DNA of 64,000 nt from Bdellovibrio sp047344985. Its GTDB lineage: Bacteria > Bdellovibrionota > Bdellovibrionia > Bdellovibrionales > Bdellovibrionaceae. The stretch spans positions 1-64,000 of the forward strand of contig NZ_CP178861.1 of assembly GCF_047344985.1 (NCBI RefSeq), written 5' to 3'. A program made the position numbers and the translations under genes. This document shows positions 35,046 through 43,260 of the stretch, one piece after another. Each line of letters begins with the position of its first letter. Positions within the stretch are counted from its first letter, which is position 1. The notes beneath the pieces are model-generated. The model searched no databases, was not told where the DNA came from, and saw only the letters and a program-made list of their open reading frames with translations.

Positions 35046-37424
35046 ATGAACCAATTCCTCAAAAAGTTTCGTCAGGACGTTATCGCTATTAGCTTTTTAG
35101 GCATAGGGCTTTTCCTCGCCCTCGCACTGGTAAGCTACAATCCCTATGACCCTTCCATGAATTCTATCGGACAAGGCCTCAAAGCTTCAAATTATTGTGG
35201 CATTGTGGGGAGTTTTCTAGCCGATATGCTTTATCAATTCTTTGGCTTGGCGGCCTGGGTTGTCGTCGGAAGCTGCCTTAAAATGGCCTATGCGAGCTTT
35301 AAGGGAGAATCCCTCAATTTAAAAAATATTCGCTTCGTGTGGGCGCTGTTATTAATCGTAAATATCGCGGCTCTTCTGTCCCTGTATTTGCCAAATACGA
35401 AGATTTTCCACGAGCAAATTTATTTGGGCGGTCTTTTAGGTTTGGGAGTTTCTCAAGCGTTGATTCGCGCGTTTAACTCGATCGGCGTGCAAGTGATCTT
35501 GTTGTCACTGATGGCTGTGCTTGTTGTGTTTTACTTTGAAAAATCTTTGCAGGAACTCACTGAAGCTCCGCGCGGATTTTTGGCGATGCTTAAAAAGAAA
35601 AAAGTCGGCGATAAAATTGCTGCGTTCTTTGCCGGCATGTTTGTGAAAGACACAAAAAAACCAAAAGCTTTGAAAGTAAAAGAAGAAAAGCCTAAAACGG
35701 TCTTCCCTCTTTCTGACAAAAAATTTGTAGGTAAAGACGAAGAGGAAGAAAAGGACGAGGAAGACGACTTAGACGCGGCCCTGGCCGCGGATGAGGCTGA
35801 TGACGAATCTGAAGAGGAAGAGGACGAAGAAGAAGTTCCGGCCGTGAAGCTTGCGCAAAAACGTAAAGTCGTGATGAAGGCAAAACCTCCGCGTCGTATT
35901 GAAAATTGGGATATGCCGAAATTGGCATTGTTAGAAGATCCTCCAGCGTCGCGTATTAAAATTGATAAGGCTGAGATTCAAAGAAAAGCGGATTCGTTGG
36001 TTGAGAAACTTAAAAACTTCTCTATTGAAGGACAAATTCAAGACGCGAAACCAGGTCCACTGGTTACGATGTATGAATTTAAACCCAACGCCGACGTTAA
36101 AATCAGCAAGATCTCGGAACTTGAAGACGATCTTTCCCTCGCACTGTCTTCTGAATCCGTGCGCGTTGTCGGTCACATTCCAGGAACAGATGTTGTTGGT
36201 ATCGAGACCGCAAACTTAAAGCGTGAAACGGTTTATTATAAAGACCTGATCGCCGAAGACACATTCTGGAGTGAAGATCTTGCTCTTCCGATGGCCGTGG
36301 GTCGTGCGGTGGACGGCGAACCTAAAGTTGTTGATCTTCGTAAGATGCCGCATTTATTGATCGCAGGTACAACGGGTTCTGGTAAGTCGGTGTTTGTTGG
36401 TTCGATCATTACTGGACTTCTTTTCCGTCACTCTCCTAAAACTTTAAGACTTGTGTTGATCGATCCAAAGATGGTCGACTTAGCTCCGTTTTCGACGGTG
36501 CCTCACCTGGTTCTTCCACACGTGACAGAACCTAAGAAAGCAGCGACAGCTTTAAAGTGGGCTGTTCGTGAAATGGAAAAACGCTATAAGTCTTTGTCGA
36601 AGTTTGGCGTTGGTAAAATTGAAGCCTTCAATGAAAAAACGGGTGCCCTTTCGAAAGCGGAAGTTGAAGAACACGAAAAAGTGAATCAGGAGTTGGAAGA
36701 AGGAAAAGCGAAGTTAGAACAATACTACTTCCAACCGCTTCCTTTCATCGTGATCGTTGTCGACGAGTTGGCTGATTTGATGATCGTTGAAAAACAAAAC
36801 ATCGAAGAACCAATTCAGCGTCTGACACAAAAAGCGCGTGCCTGCGGTATTCATTTGATTGTGGCAACGCAGTCTCCGCGTAAAGACGTTGTGACGGGTT
36901 TGATTAAAACAAATATTCCAGGTCGTGTGGCTTTGAAAGTCGCTTCGAAAATGGATTCGCGTATCATCATTGATGATTCAGGTGCAGAACGTCTTCTTCC
37001 GAATGGAGATATGCTCTTCCAGGCTCCGGGCGTGGGAAAACCAACTCGTCATCACGGACCTTATTTGTCAGATAAAGAAATCGGAAACGTTGTGAAACAC
37101 TGGGCAGCTCAAGCAGAGCCTGAGTATGATCCACTCGCGATGCGTGCTCTGGATGGATTTGCAGGTGGCGATGGTGCTGAAGCTGGTGATTCTGGTGGTG
37201 GTTCTGGATTTGGTGACGAGGAGTATGACGAACGCTACGATGAAATTTTATCGTGGGCTTCGGAACAAAAAGAAATCTCTGCGTCTTTGATTCAAAGAAA
37301 ATTTAGACTCGGCTATCCGCGCGCCGCGCGTTTGATAGAAATTTTTGAAAAAGAAGGTGTTGTCGGCCCAGCCAACGGCAGCAAGCCGCGTCAAGTTTTA
37401 GTGAGTAGTTTTAGAGAACAATGA
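35046..37424 (+). CDS. ftsK: DNA translocase FtsK
   Basis: Hexameric pump that moves chromosome ends through the closing septum and activates XerCD. 792 residues: four N-terminal membrane helices (about 15-175), an acidic Glu/Asp linker (about 228-262), the motor with Walker A GTTGSGKS (about 441-448), VVDELADLMI and ATQSPRKDV, and the C-terminal winged-helix gamma domain (from about 730: SASLIQRKFRLGYPRAARL). An acidic-Gly-rich spacer precedes gamma. Shorter than E. coli FtsK because the linker is short. Confidence 0.96.
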   Translation: MNQFLKKFRQDVIAISFLGIGLFLALALVSYNPYDPSMNSIGQGLKASNYCGIVGSFLADMLYQFFGLAAWVVVGSCLKMAYASFKGESLNLKNIRFVWALLLIVNIAALLSLYLPNTKIFHEQIYLGGLLGLGVSQALIRAFNSIGVQVILLSLMAVLVVFYFEKSLQELTEAPRGFLAMLKKKKVGDKIAAFFAGMFVKDTKKPKALKVKEEKPKTVFPLSDKKFVGKDEEEEKDEEDDLDAALAADEADDESEEEEDEEEVPAVKLAQKRKVVMKAKPPRRIENWDMPKLALLEDPPASRIKIDKAEIQRKADSLVEKLKNFSIEGQIQDAKPGPLVTMYEFKPNADVKISKISELEDDLSLALSSESVRVVGHIPGTDVVGIETANLKRETVYYKDLIAEDTFWSEDLALPMAVGRAVDGEPKVVDLRKMPHLLIAGTTGSGKSVFVGSIITGLLFRHSPKTLRLVLIDPKMVDLAPFSTVPHLVLPHVTEPKKAATALKWAVREMEKRYKSLSKFGVGKIEAFNEKTGALSKAEVEEHEKVNQELEEGKAKLEQYYFQPLPFIVIVVDELADLMIVEKQNIEEPIQRLTQKARACGIHLIVATQSPRKDVVTGLIKTNIPGRVALKVASKMDSRIIIDDSGAERLLPNGDMLFQAPGVGKPTRHHGPYLSDKEIGNVVKHWAAQAEPEYDPLAMRALDGFAGGDGAEAGDSGGGSGFGDEEYDERYDEILSWASEQKEISASLIQRKFRLGYPRAARLIEIFEKEGVVGPANGSKPRQVLVSSFREQ

Positions 37425-37504
37425 TTTGAACCTTGACTGTACCTCCCTTGGTCGTGGTGTGATTAATACACAACGAAAAAGAAAAACCATTCAAGGAGGA
37501 ATTT

Positions 37505-38077
37505 ATGGTTAAGGCTCTTATTGCCGTTCTAGGTCTTGCATTCTCTATCAATGCAGTTGCAGCTCCGTCTGCAGTTGAAGTTGTTGCGAACATCCAAAAC
37601 GCAGCGATCATGGATCAAGCTCAAACAATGGGTTTGGACTGGAAAGTTGGCGACCAAGCTAACTACAACATCGACATGGGATTCATCAAAGGATCTATGA
37701 CGATGGCAGTTCGTTCAGTTGCTGCTGATGGCATCTGGATGGATCAAAACATGGATCTTGGTTTCGCTGGAAAACAAAAAGTTGAAACTTTGATCGATCC
37801 AAACACTGGTGAAATCAAAAAAATGATCGTTAACGGTAAAGAACAACAACCACCAAAACAAGATGTTGAAGTTATCGACGTTAAAGAAGACAGAATCACT
37901 GTTCCTGCTGGAACTTTCGATTGCATCCACGCTCGTCTTAAAGACAAAGAGCAAAACGCTGAAATCAACGCATGGATCAACCCAGAGCAAGTTCCACTTT
38001 CTGGTATGTTGAAACAAGTTGCTCCAAGCCAATTCGGCGAAGTGACTGTTGTTTTGAAATCTTTCAAAAAGAACTAA
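37505..38077 (+). CDS. Exported protein of unknown function (190 residues)
   Basis: A signal peptide (about 1-20, ending AVAA) precedes a beta-rich mature domain containing GLDWKVGDQANYNIDMGF and RITVPAGTFDCIHARL, a pattern like DUF3108-type periplasmic beta proteins. The ribosome binding site is a strong AAGGAGG. Predicted periplasmic. It is followed 3 bases later by a TPR gene, so the two probably form an operon. Function not assignable. Confidence 0.78.
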   Translation: MVKALIAVLGLAFSINAVAAPSAVEVVANIQNAAIMDQAQTMGLDWKVGDQANYNIDMGFIKGSMTMAVRSVAADGIWMDQNMDLGFAGKQKVETLIDPNTGEIKKMIVNGKEQQPPKQDVEVIDVKEDRITVPAGTFDCIHARLKDKEQNAEINAWINPEQVPLSGMLKQVAPSQFGEVTVVLKSFKKN

Positions 38078-38080
38078 TTA

Positions 38081-38947
38081 ATGAAATTGGTTTTGCTAAG
38101 AGCCACCCTTGGGGTGGCTCTTCTCTTTTCTGGCCCTTCTCTTTTTGCTCAGACAAAAAACGGTAAGTCTGAGACCTACAAAGATATTATCGAAAAAGCG
38201 TACAACTTAAGTTTGCAGCGGGATCGCCAGCAGGCTTTGAACATTCTCTCAAGCGCTATTCAAAAAGAAACTCGTCCCCAAGCCGTTGCCGAACTTAAAA
38301 AAACCGTCGCTGAAGTCTCGACTATATTTTTTAGCGATAAAGCCCAACAACTTTTTGAAACCGGTGTTTCTTTGCGCAAAACCGACGTGAACCAGGCGTT
38401 GGATAAAGTGAGCGAAGCTTCGCGCATTGAGCCCGATAATTTGTCCATCGTGAATGAGCTTGCGCGTTTGATGATTGCTAAAGGTGACTGCAAAAATGCG
38501 CAGGAGGCTGTACAAAAACAACTCACGCTAGTGAGTTTTGATGAAGATTTAAAACTGAGTATGGCTCAAGCCCTTGCCTGCCAGGGAAAATGGCTTGAAT
38601 ACCAAAAGGTCGCGGATACTGTGGCGATGAAGAAGTCTCCGCAGCAAAAGTTCTGGCTGGCTTTGGAAATGGATAAGTTTTTGTCTGCTAAAAACCTTAC
38701 AAAGGCGCAAGAGGTCCTCGGAACTCTGAAAAAAGCCGACGAAAAGTACCCAGAGTCTTTCTATTGGATCTGGAAGTTCGATCAAGCGCAGAAAAAGTCG
38801 AATCTAGACATTGCTCAGAAATACGTGATGACCTGCAAAAACATTTCAGCGAACCAGTATAGACAGTATATGATAGACCCCATGCTTTGCCGCCGCCTAA
38901 CTGAGGTGGAAAGCGAGCTTAAGGGGATGAATGGAACGTCTGAATAA
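38081..38947 (+). CDS. Exported TPR-like protein
   Basis: 288 residues with a signal peptide (about 1-23, ending LFA) and helical repeats consistent with tetratricopeptide folding (e.g. AQEAVQKQLTL, VEQALDK-type pairs). Probably a periplasmic scaffold. It overlaps the LptM-like lipoprotein gene by 17 bases and starts three bases after the preceding exported-protein gene. Specific role unknown. Confidence 0.75.
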   Translation: MKLVLLRATLGVALLFSGPSLFAQTKNGKSETYKDIIEKAYNLSLQRDRQQALNILSSAIQKETRPQAVAELKKTVAEVSTIFFSDKAQQLFETGVSLRKTDVNQALDKVSEASRIEPDNLSIVNELARLMIAKGDCKNAQEAVQKQLTLVSFDEDLKLSMAQALACQGKWLEYQKVADTVAMKKSPQQKFWLALEMDKFLSAKNLTKAQEVLGTLKKADEKYPESFYWIWKFDQAQKKSNLDIAQKYVMTCKNISANQYRQYMIDPMLCRRLTEVESELKGMNGTSE

Positions 38948-39137
38948 AATAGCCCTCATTTTGGTTTTCTTATTGCCACTGGGTTGTGGAGTGAAAGGCC
39001 GTCCTTTGCCACCCCTCAACCCCGCGCCGCTGGGACGCGGTGAACCTACTTTTAAAGACGCTCAAAAGAAACCCACGAAAAAATCCACAACTCGCGATCA
39101 AGAGGACAGTTCTTCAGCTGAGACGGAGGAGCGATGA
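38931..39137 (+). CDS. LptM (YifL)-like small lipoprotein
   Basis: 68 residues with a lipobox-type end LPLGCGVKGRPLPP: lipid-attached Cys19 followed by a G-K-G-x-L-P pattern typical of LptM, the small lipoprotein that helps oxidative maturation of the LptDE lipopolysaccharide translocon in E. coli. In E. coli, yifL sits just before dapF; here too the stop overlaps the dapF start (ATGA). The tail is polar and charged. Identification rests on motif plus synteny. Confidence 0.7.
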   Translation: MERLNKIALILVFLLPLGCGVKGRPLPPLNPAPLGRGEPTFKDAQKKPTKKSTTRDQEDSSSAETEER

Positions 39138-39997
39138 AAAACTTCCTGCCTGTGACCATCACAAAAATGTCGGGAGCAGGAAATACGTTTTCTTTGATTG
39201 ATGCGCGCAAGGGATCTGCCTGGGAAGACATCGAAAAACATCTTGGCATGACTCGCGCGAATTTCGCAAAACTTGTTTGCGATCGTGTTTTAGGTGTGAG
39301 TACTGATGGCCTTCTTCTTATTCAATCCGGTGGCGACGGTTTTGATTTTGTTTGGGACTTTTACAATAACGATGGCTCGACAGCAGAAATGTGTGGCAAT
39401 GCCGCTCGTTGTGCCGCCCGTTTTTGTTATGAAAATCTAGAAAGTTCAAATCCAGAAAAAAGCACGCTGAAATTTAAAACAGGCGCAGGCCTTGTCACAG
39501 CACAAATTTTAGGTGATGGAAAAATCCGCGTGCGTATGCCAGAAGCTCGCTTCATTCAAGAGCGCATTGAACTTAAAACGAAATCCAGCTCTACAGAAGA
39601 GTTTGCGTTGGTGAACACCGGAGTTCCGCATTTGGTTCAAAAAATTCACAATATCGCCGATGCGACGTCACTGAAAGAAATGGCCCGAGAAGCACGCTCT
39701 CACCATGATTTGCGTCCTTCGGGAGCCAATGTCACTTTCTATGCGGAAGACAGCCGTGGAAAAATCAAAGCTGTTACTTTTGAGCGCGGTGTGGAAGATT
39801 ACACATTGGCTTGCGGCACAGGTGCTGTTGCGGCGGCTTTGGTGTATGCAAAAGAGACTTCCGAAAAACAAGTGGAAGTGCAAATGCCTGGCGGCCTTAT
39901 GCAGGTAGTTTTCTTAGAAGGCGACTCTCATCCATTGATGATTGGTGACGCCGTTTTTGTTGGAGAATTTAAATACAATCTTGAGGTGGTCGGATGA
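39134..39997 (+). CDS. dapF: Diaminopimelate epimerase
   Basis: Converts LL- to meso-diaminopimelate for lysine and peptidoglycan. 287 residues with the two catalytic cysteines in AEMCGNAARCAARF and TLACGTGAVAAA, the N-terminal MSGAGNTF and a late GDAVFVGE. It is coupled by 4-base ATGA overlaps to the LptM-like gene before and dapA after. Confidence 0.95.
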   Translation: MKNFLPVTITKMSGAGNTFSLIDARKGSAWEDIEKHLGMTRANFAKLVCDRVLGVSTDGLLLIQSGGDGFDFVWDFYNNDGSTAEMCGNAARCAARFCYENLESSNPEKSTLKFKTGAGLVTAQILGDGKIRVRMPEARFIQERIELKTKSSSTEEFALVNTGVPHLVQKIHNIADATSLKEMAREARSHHDLRPSGANVTFYAEDSRGKIKAVTFERGVEDYTLACGTGAVAAALVYAKETSEKQVEVQMPGGLMQVVFLEGDSHPLMIGDAVFVGEFKYNLEVVG

Positions 39998-40875
39998 AAA
40001 ATTTCAAAGGCACGTTTACAGCTTTAATAACACCGTTTAAAAATGACAAAATTGATTATGCGTCTTTGGATCGTCTGTTGAAACAACAACTCGATGGCGG
40101 CGTTGATGGTTTTGTTGTGAATGGAACAACAGCGGAAAGCCCGACGCTGTCTTCAGAAGAAGTCGCTGAGTTATTTAAACACATTCGCTCTTTCTGCGGC
40201 GATAAAGTCCCTTTGATTATCGGTACAGGTTCTAACAGCACAGCAAAAACAATTGAAGACTCTAAAAAAGCGGAAGCCCTGGGTGGTGATGCTCTTTTAG
40301 TAGTTGTGCCTTATTACAATAAACCGCCGCAACGTGGTTTGTATGAGCACTTTAAAACTGTTGCGACGTCTGTGAAAATTCCAACGCTTCTTTACAATGT
40401 TCCTGGTCGCACGATCACGTCTCTTGAAGCAAAAACCATCGGCGATCTTTCGAAGGTTCCAGGTATTATTGGCATCAAAGAAGCGTCAGGGAAAATTGAT
40501 CTTGAAAAAGAAATCATCAAAGCTTGCGGAAAAGATTTTGTGATGCTTTCTGGTGATGACGGTACTTACGTGGATTTCCTTCAGGCCGGCGGTCATGGTG
40601 TGATTTCTGTGGCGACTCATGTGATTCCAAAACAAATGGTTCAGTGGAGAAAATGGGCGCTTGAAGGCCAGTTTGATAAAGCGCAAGCGGATATCAAAAA
40701 ATACATGGATCTTATCAATTTACTTTTTGTGGAAGCCAACCCAATCCCTGTGAAAAAAGCGTTGGCTTTGATGGGAATCATTGAATCTGCTTCATTGCGT
40801 TTACCGATGATGGAGCTCACTCCTGAGCATACAGAAAAATTGAAAGCTGAAATGCAACGCGTGGGTGTTCTGTGA
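39994..40875 (+). CDS. dapA: 4-hydroxy-tetrahydrodipicolinate synthase
   Basis: Condenses pyruvate and aspartate semialdehyde. 293 residues of the aldolase-type barrel: GTTAESPTL, VVPYYNKPPQRGLYEHF, YNVPGRT and the Schiff-base lysine in GIKEASG. Normal length. It overlaps dapF and dapB by 4 bases each (ATGA and GTGA), so dapF-A-B is one coupled operon. Confidence 0.96.
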   Translation: MKNFKGTFTALITPFKNDKIDYASLDRLLKQQLDGGVDGFVVNGTTAESPTLSSEEVAELFKHIRSFCGDKVPLIIGTGSNSTAKTIEDSKKAEALGGDALLVVVPYYNKPPQRGLYEHFKTVATSVKIPTLLYNVPGRTITSLEAKTIGDLSKVPGIIGIKEASGKIDLEKEIIKACGKDFVMLSGDDGTYVDFLQAGGHGVISVATHVIPKQMVQWRKWALEGQFDKAQADIKKYMDLINLLFVEANPIPVKKALALMGIIESASLRLPMMELTPEHTEKLKAEMQRVGVL

Positions 40876-41558
40876 AGAAAATCAAAGTAGGTCTTGTCGG
40901 CTCCTCCGGCCGCATGGGTAAAGAAATTATCCAAGTGATTGAAAACAGCGCTGGTTGCGAGGTGTTTTATCCATTTGGTCGTAATGACAAATGGGATGCA
41001 AAAAAAGCCAAAGCCGTGGACGTATGGATTGATTTTTCGTCTCCGGATGCTTTGAAGGATGTTCTTAAAAGAGCTGCTGAAAACAAAACGCCAGTTGTAT
41101 GTGGCACGACGGGTTTTACGAAAAAAGAAAAAGATCTTCTTGAACAATACGCAAAGAAAATCCCCGTCTTGTGGTCTTCAAATATGAGTTTGGGTGTTGC
41201 GGTTTTAAATGAAGCTCTTAAATCTTTGGCGGCGATTTCTCATTTTGATTTTCAAATTGAAGAAATTCATCATAATCGCAAAAAAGATAAACCGTCAGGA
41301 ACTGCCATTACACTTCAGGAAAATCTGGAAAAGGCTGTTAATAAAAAATTGCCAGAGCCTTTGGCAATTCGTGGTGGCGGCGTTTTCGGTGTTCACAAGA
41401 TTTATTCCATGAGTGACGAAGAAGTTCTGACATTTGAGCACAGCGCTTTAAATCGCACTGTGTTTGCCAAAGGGGCTGTTCAGGCTGCTGAATGGCTTGT
41501 TAAACAAAAACCAGGTCTTTATCAGATCCGTGACGTTCTTTTTGGGAAACAGAAATGA
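40872..41558 (+). CDS. dapB: 4-hydroxy-tetrahydrodipicolinate reductase
   Basis: NAD(P)H reductase that acts after DapA. 228 residues, shorter than the E. coli form (about 273). The nucleotide loop is VGSSGRMGKEI, and the signature is EEIHHNRKKDKPSGTA. The GTG start overlaps the dapA stop. The shortening lies in the region between the nucleotide loop and the TTGF motif, as in other compact DapB proteins. Confidence 0.94.
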   Translation: MKKIKVGLVGSSGRMGKEIIQVIENSAGCEVFYPFGRNDKWDAKKAKAVDVWIDFSSPDALKDVLKRAAENKTPVVCGTTGFTKKEKDLLEQYAKKIPVLWSSNMSLGVAVLNEALKSLAAISHFDFQIEEIHHNRKKDKPSGTAITLQENLEKAVNKKLPEPLAIRGGGVFGVHKIYSMSDEEVLTFEHSALNRTVFAKGAVQAAEWLVKQKPGLYQIRDVLFGKQK

Positions 41559-42064
41559 GCCCCACTCTTCATTCAGCGCTGATTCATGTCGCCCTTGATT
41601 TAGTGGGTGGTGTGGAAAAAGCAAAAAATCTTTTAAGAAAGTTCGCTGAATGCGGAGAAATCGCCACGATCTCTTCAGCCTACAAACGCTACCTGACGAT
41701 GGAGCGTTTGGACTTGAGTGCTCGTCTGGAGTTTGTGATTCGTTTTGAAACTCAGCTCGGGGTTGATCAGGTTTTGCATCTGGTTCTTTCTTTGTGCGAA
41801 ACGGGCTCCCAAGGGCTCACAAAAAAAAGTCATTCGGAACTCACCCTTCTTACGTTTGACGATATGATTCTGATGTCGCCTCGGTTGACTCTTCCGTACC
41901 CGCAGCTTCATCAAGATCCTCTGATTATTCGTTGTGCGGCGGAAGCATGGGGTCAGTACGAACATCCTATTTATCAAAAAAATCTGAGTGAGATTTCCAA
42001 ATCAGCCCCGCCTGCGAACCAGGCAGAGTTTTTCATGCAGGGTAAAAGCCTGGTTGATTTTTAA
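41555..42064 (+). CDS. FolK (HPPK)-like protein, probably degenerate
   Basis: 169 residues resembling dihydropterin pyrophosphokinase: a Gly/Val N-terminal strand, SSAYKRYLT, an F-I-R-F-E-T-Q-L strand-helix, and LTLLTFDDMILMSPRLTLPYPQLHQDPLI, matching the FolK segment DLDILLYGDEV..PRLTLPHPRL. The two Mg-binding aspartates (E. coli D95 and D97) appear as Glu and Thr, and the GR-R-RW loop is missing. It may be inactive or have a new role. It overlaps dapB by 4 bases (ATGA). Confidence 0.6.
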   Translation: MSPTLHSALIHVALDLVGGVEKAKNLLRKFAECGEIATISSAYKRYLTMERLDLSARLEFVIRFETQLGVDQVLHLVLSLCETGSQGLTKKSHSELTLLTFDDMILMSPRLTLPYPQLHQDPLIIRCAAEAWGQYEHPIYQKNLSEISKSAPPANQAEFFMQGKSLVDF

Positions 42065-42126
42065 TCTCTCCCGGAATACAAATTTATTGTTATATTTAAA
42101 GACATTCTTACCTTACGGGAGCTTCC

Positions 42127-42771
42127 ATGAAGTTTTTCATCGACACGGCAGAAATCGAAGAGATCAGACAAGCCAACATGCGTGGTTGGGTTGATGGTGT
42201 AACTACAAACCCTTCTTTGATTGCAAAATCAGGAAAACCATTTCACGACGTGATCAAAGAAATCTGCAAAGAAGTTTCTGGACCTGTCTCTGCGGAAGTC
42301 ATCAGCCTTCAAGCGGAAGAAATGTTCCGCGAGGGTAAAGAGCTTGCGAAATTGGCTTCCAACGTTGTTGTGAAGGTTCCAATGTGTGAAGACGGTATGA
42401 TTGCTGTAAAAAAATTCAAAGCAGAAGGTATCAAGACAAACGTCACGTTGGTCTTCTCGCCAATGCAAGCATTGCTAGCTGCTAAAGCTGGAGCAACAAT
42501 GGTTTCTCCATTCGTAGGTCGCCTTGATGACATTGGCCAAGAAGGCATGGTCATGGTTGATCAGATTATTCAAATGTACCAAAACTATGATTTTGACACT
42601 GAGGTCTTGGTTGCGAGCGTAAGAAGCCCAATGCATATCCAAATCGCTGCTGAAATGGGTGCGGATATCGCGACTATTCCATTTAAGGTTATGCAACAAA
42701 TGACTCACCATCCACTTACTGACAAAGGCATCAAACAGTTTATGGATGATTGGAACAAGGCTAAGAAGTAA
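42127..42771 (+). CDS. tal: Transaldolase (TalC/Fsa-type)
   Basis: Small-type transaldolase of the pentose phosphate pathway. 214 residues with MKFFIDTAEIEEI, GVTTNPSLIAKSG, the Schiff-base lysine in VVKVPM, and SPFVGRLDDIG. The size and motifs belong to the class of 210-230 residues that includes fructose-6-phosphate aldolase; active-site details (Arg/Phe choice) that separate the two were not resolved. Its stop overlaps the next start (TAATG). Confidence 0.92.
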   Translation: MKFFIDTAEIEEIRQANMRGWVDGVTTNPSLIAKSGKPFHDVIKEICKEVSGPVSAEVISLQAEEMFREGKELAKLASNVVVKVPMCEDGMIAVKKFKAEGIKTNVTLVFSPMQALLAAKAGATMVSPFVGRLDDIGQEGMVMVDQIIQMYQNYDFDTEVLVASVRSPMHIQIAAEMGADIATIPFKVMQQMTHHPLTDKGIKQFMDDWNKAKK

Positions 42772-43211
42772 TGAAGAAGGTTCTTGGTTTTTTTCTTTTA
42801 GCGTCAACCCTCCTTTTGTCCAGTTGCAGAACTGGTGGGGTGATCATTCGAGAAACTCCATTGAATGTCAGTGAAACCCGTCGCGCCGTGATGGCCGTGA
42901 TTGGGGAGCCGCGCTCGGTCAGTCAAAACGGGCGCGAGATTCTTTCTCAGTTCTACGATAAAAAAAATAAAATAATCGAGAAGATGGACATGGCCCGTGA
43001 ACGTTATTACACCCATGTCACCGTTCTTGGCGACCGCCGCCCTTATGACGTTCAGGTCGAGGTCCTAGTCGAAGGTCGTAATGAAGAAGGTGGTTTTGAC
43101 CTTCTAGATCGCGATGACGACAAAGCCGGCGTGATTGCGGAAAAGATCCGCCAGTCGCTTAACCAAAGTCGCGACACCCGCAACGTAATTGACGACTTCC
43201 GCTCTTTCTAA
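42771..43211 (+). CDS. Lipoprotein of unknown function (146 residues)
   Basis: The signal ends in lipobox LLSSC (Cys19). The mature part looks globular with repeated acidic-basic stretches (KIIEKMDMARERYYTHVTVLGDRRPYDVQVEV-type region). The start is coupled to the transaldolase stop. I do not recognise the family. A perfect inverted repeat follows it (43219-43244). Confidence 0.75.
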   Translation: MKKVLGFFLLASTLLLSSCRTGGVIIRETPLNVSETRRAVMAVIGEPRSVSQNGREILSQFYDKKNKIIEKMDMARERYYTHVTVLGDRRPYDVQVEVLVEGRNEEGGFDLLDRDDDKAGVIAEKIRQSLNQSRDTRNVIDDFRSF

Positions 43212-43218
43212 ATAACAT

Positions 43219-43244
43219 GAGAATAGTCAGGAATGACTATTCTC
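43219..43244 (+). promoter_or_regulatory. Perfect inverted repeat between two genes
   Basis: GAGAATAGTC 43219-43228 and GACTATTCTC 43235-43244, 6-base loop. No T-run follows, so more likely an operator or mRNA-processing hairpin than a terminator. Confidence 0.5.
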
Positions 43245-43260
43245 TTAGATGAGGTGACTG

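Noticed and set aside
37433..37468. TTGACT followed by TTAATA as a sigma-70 promoter for the exported protein at 37505
   Set aside because: Spacing is too long for a standard promoter; left unassigned.
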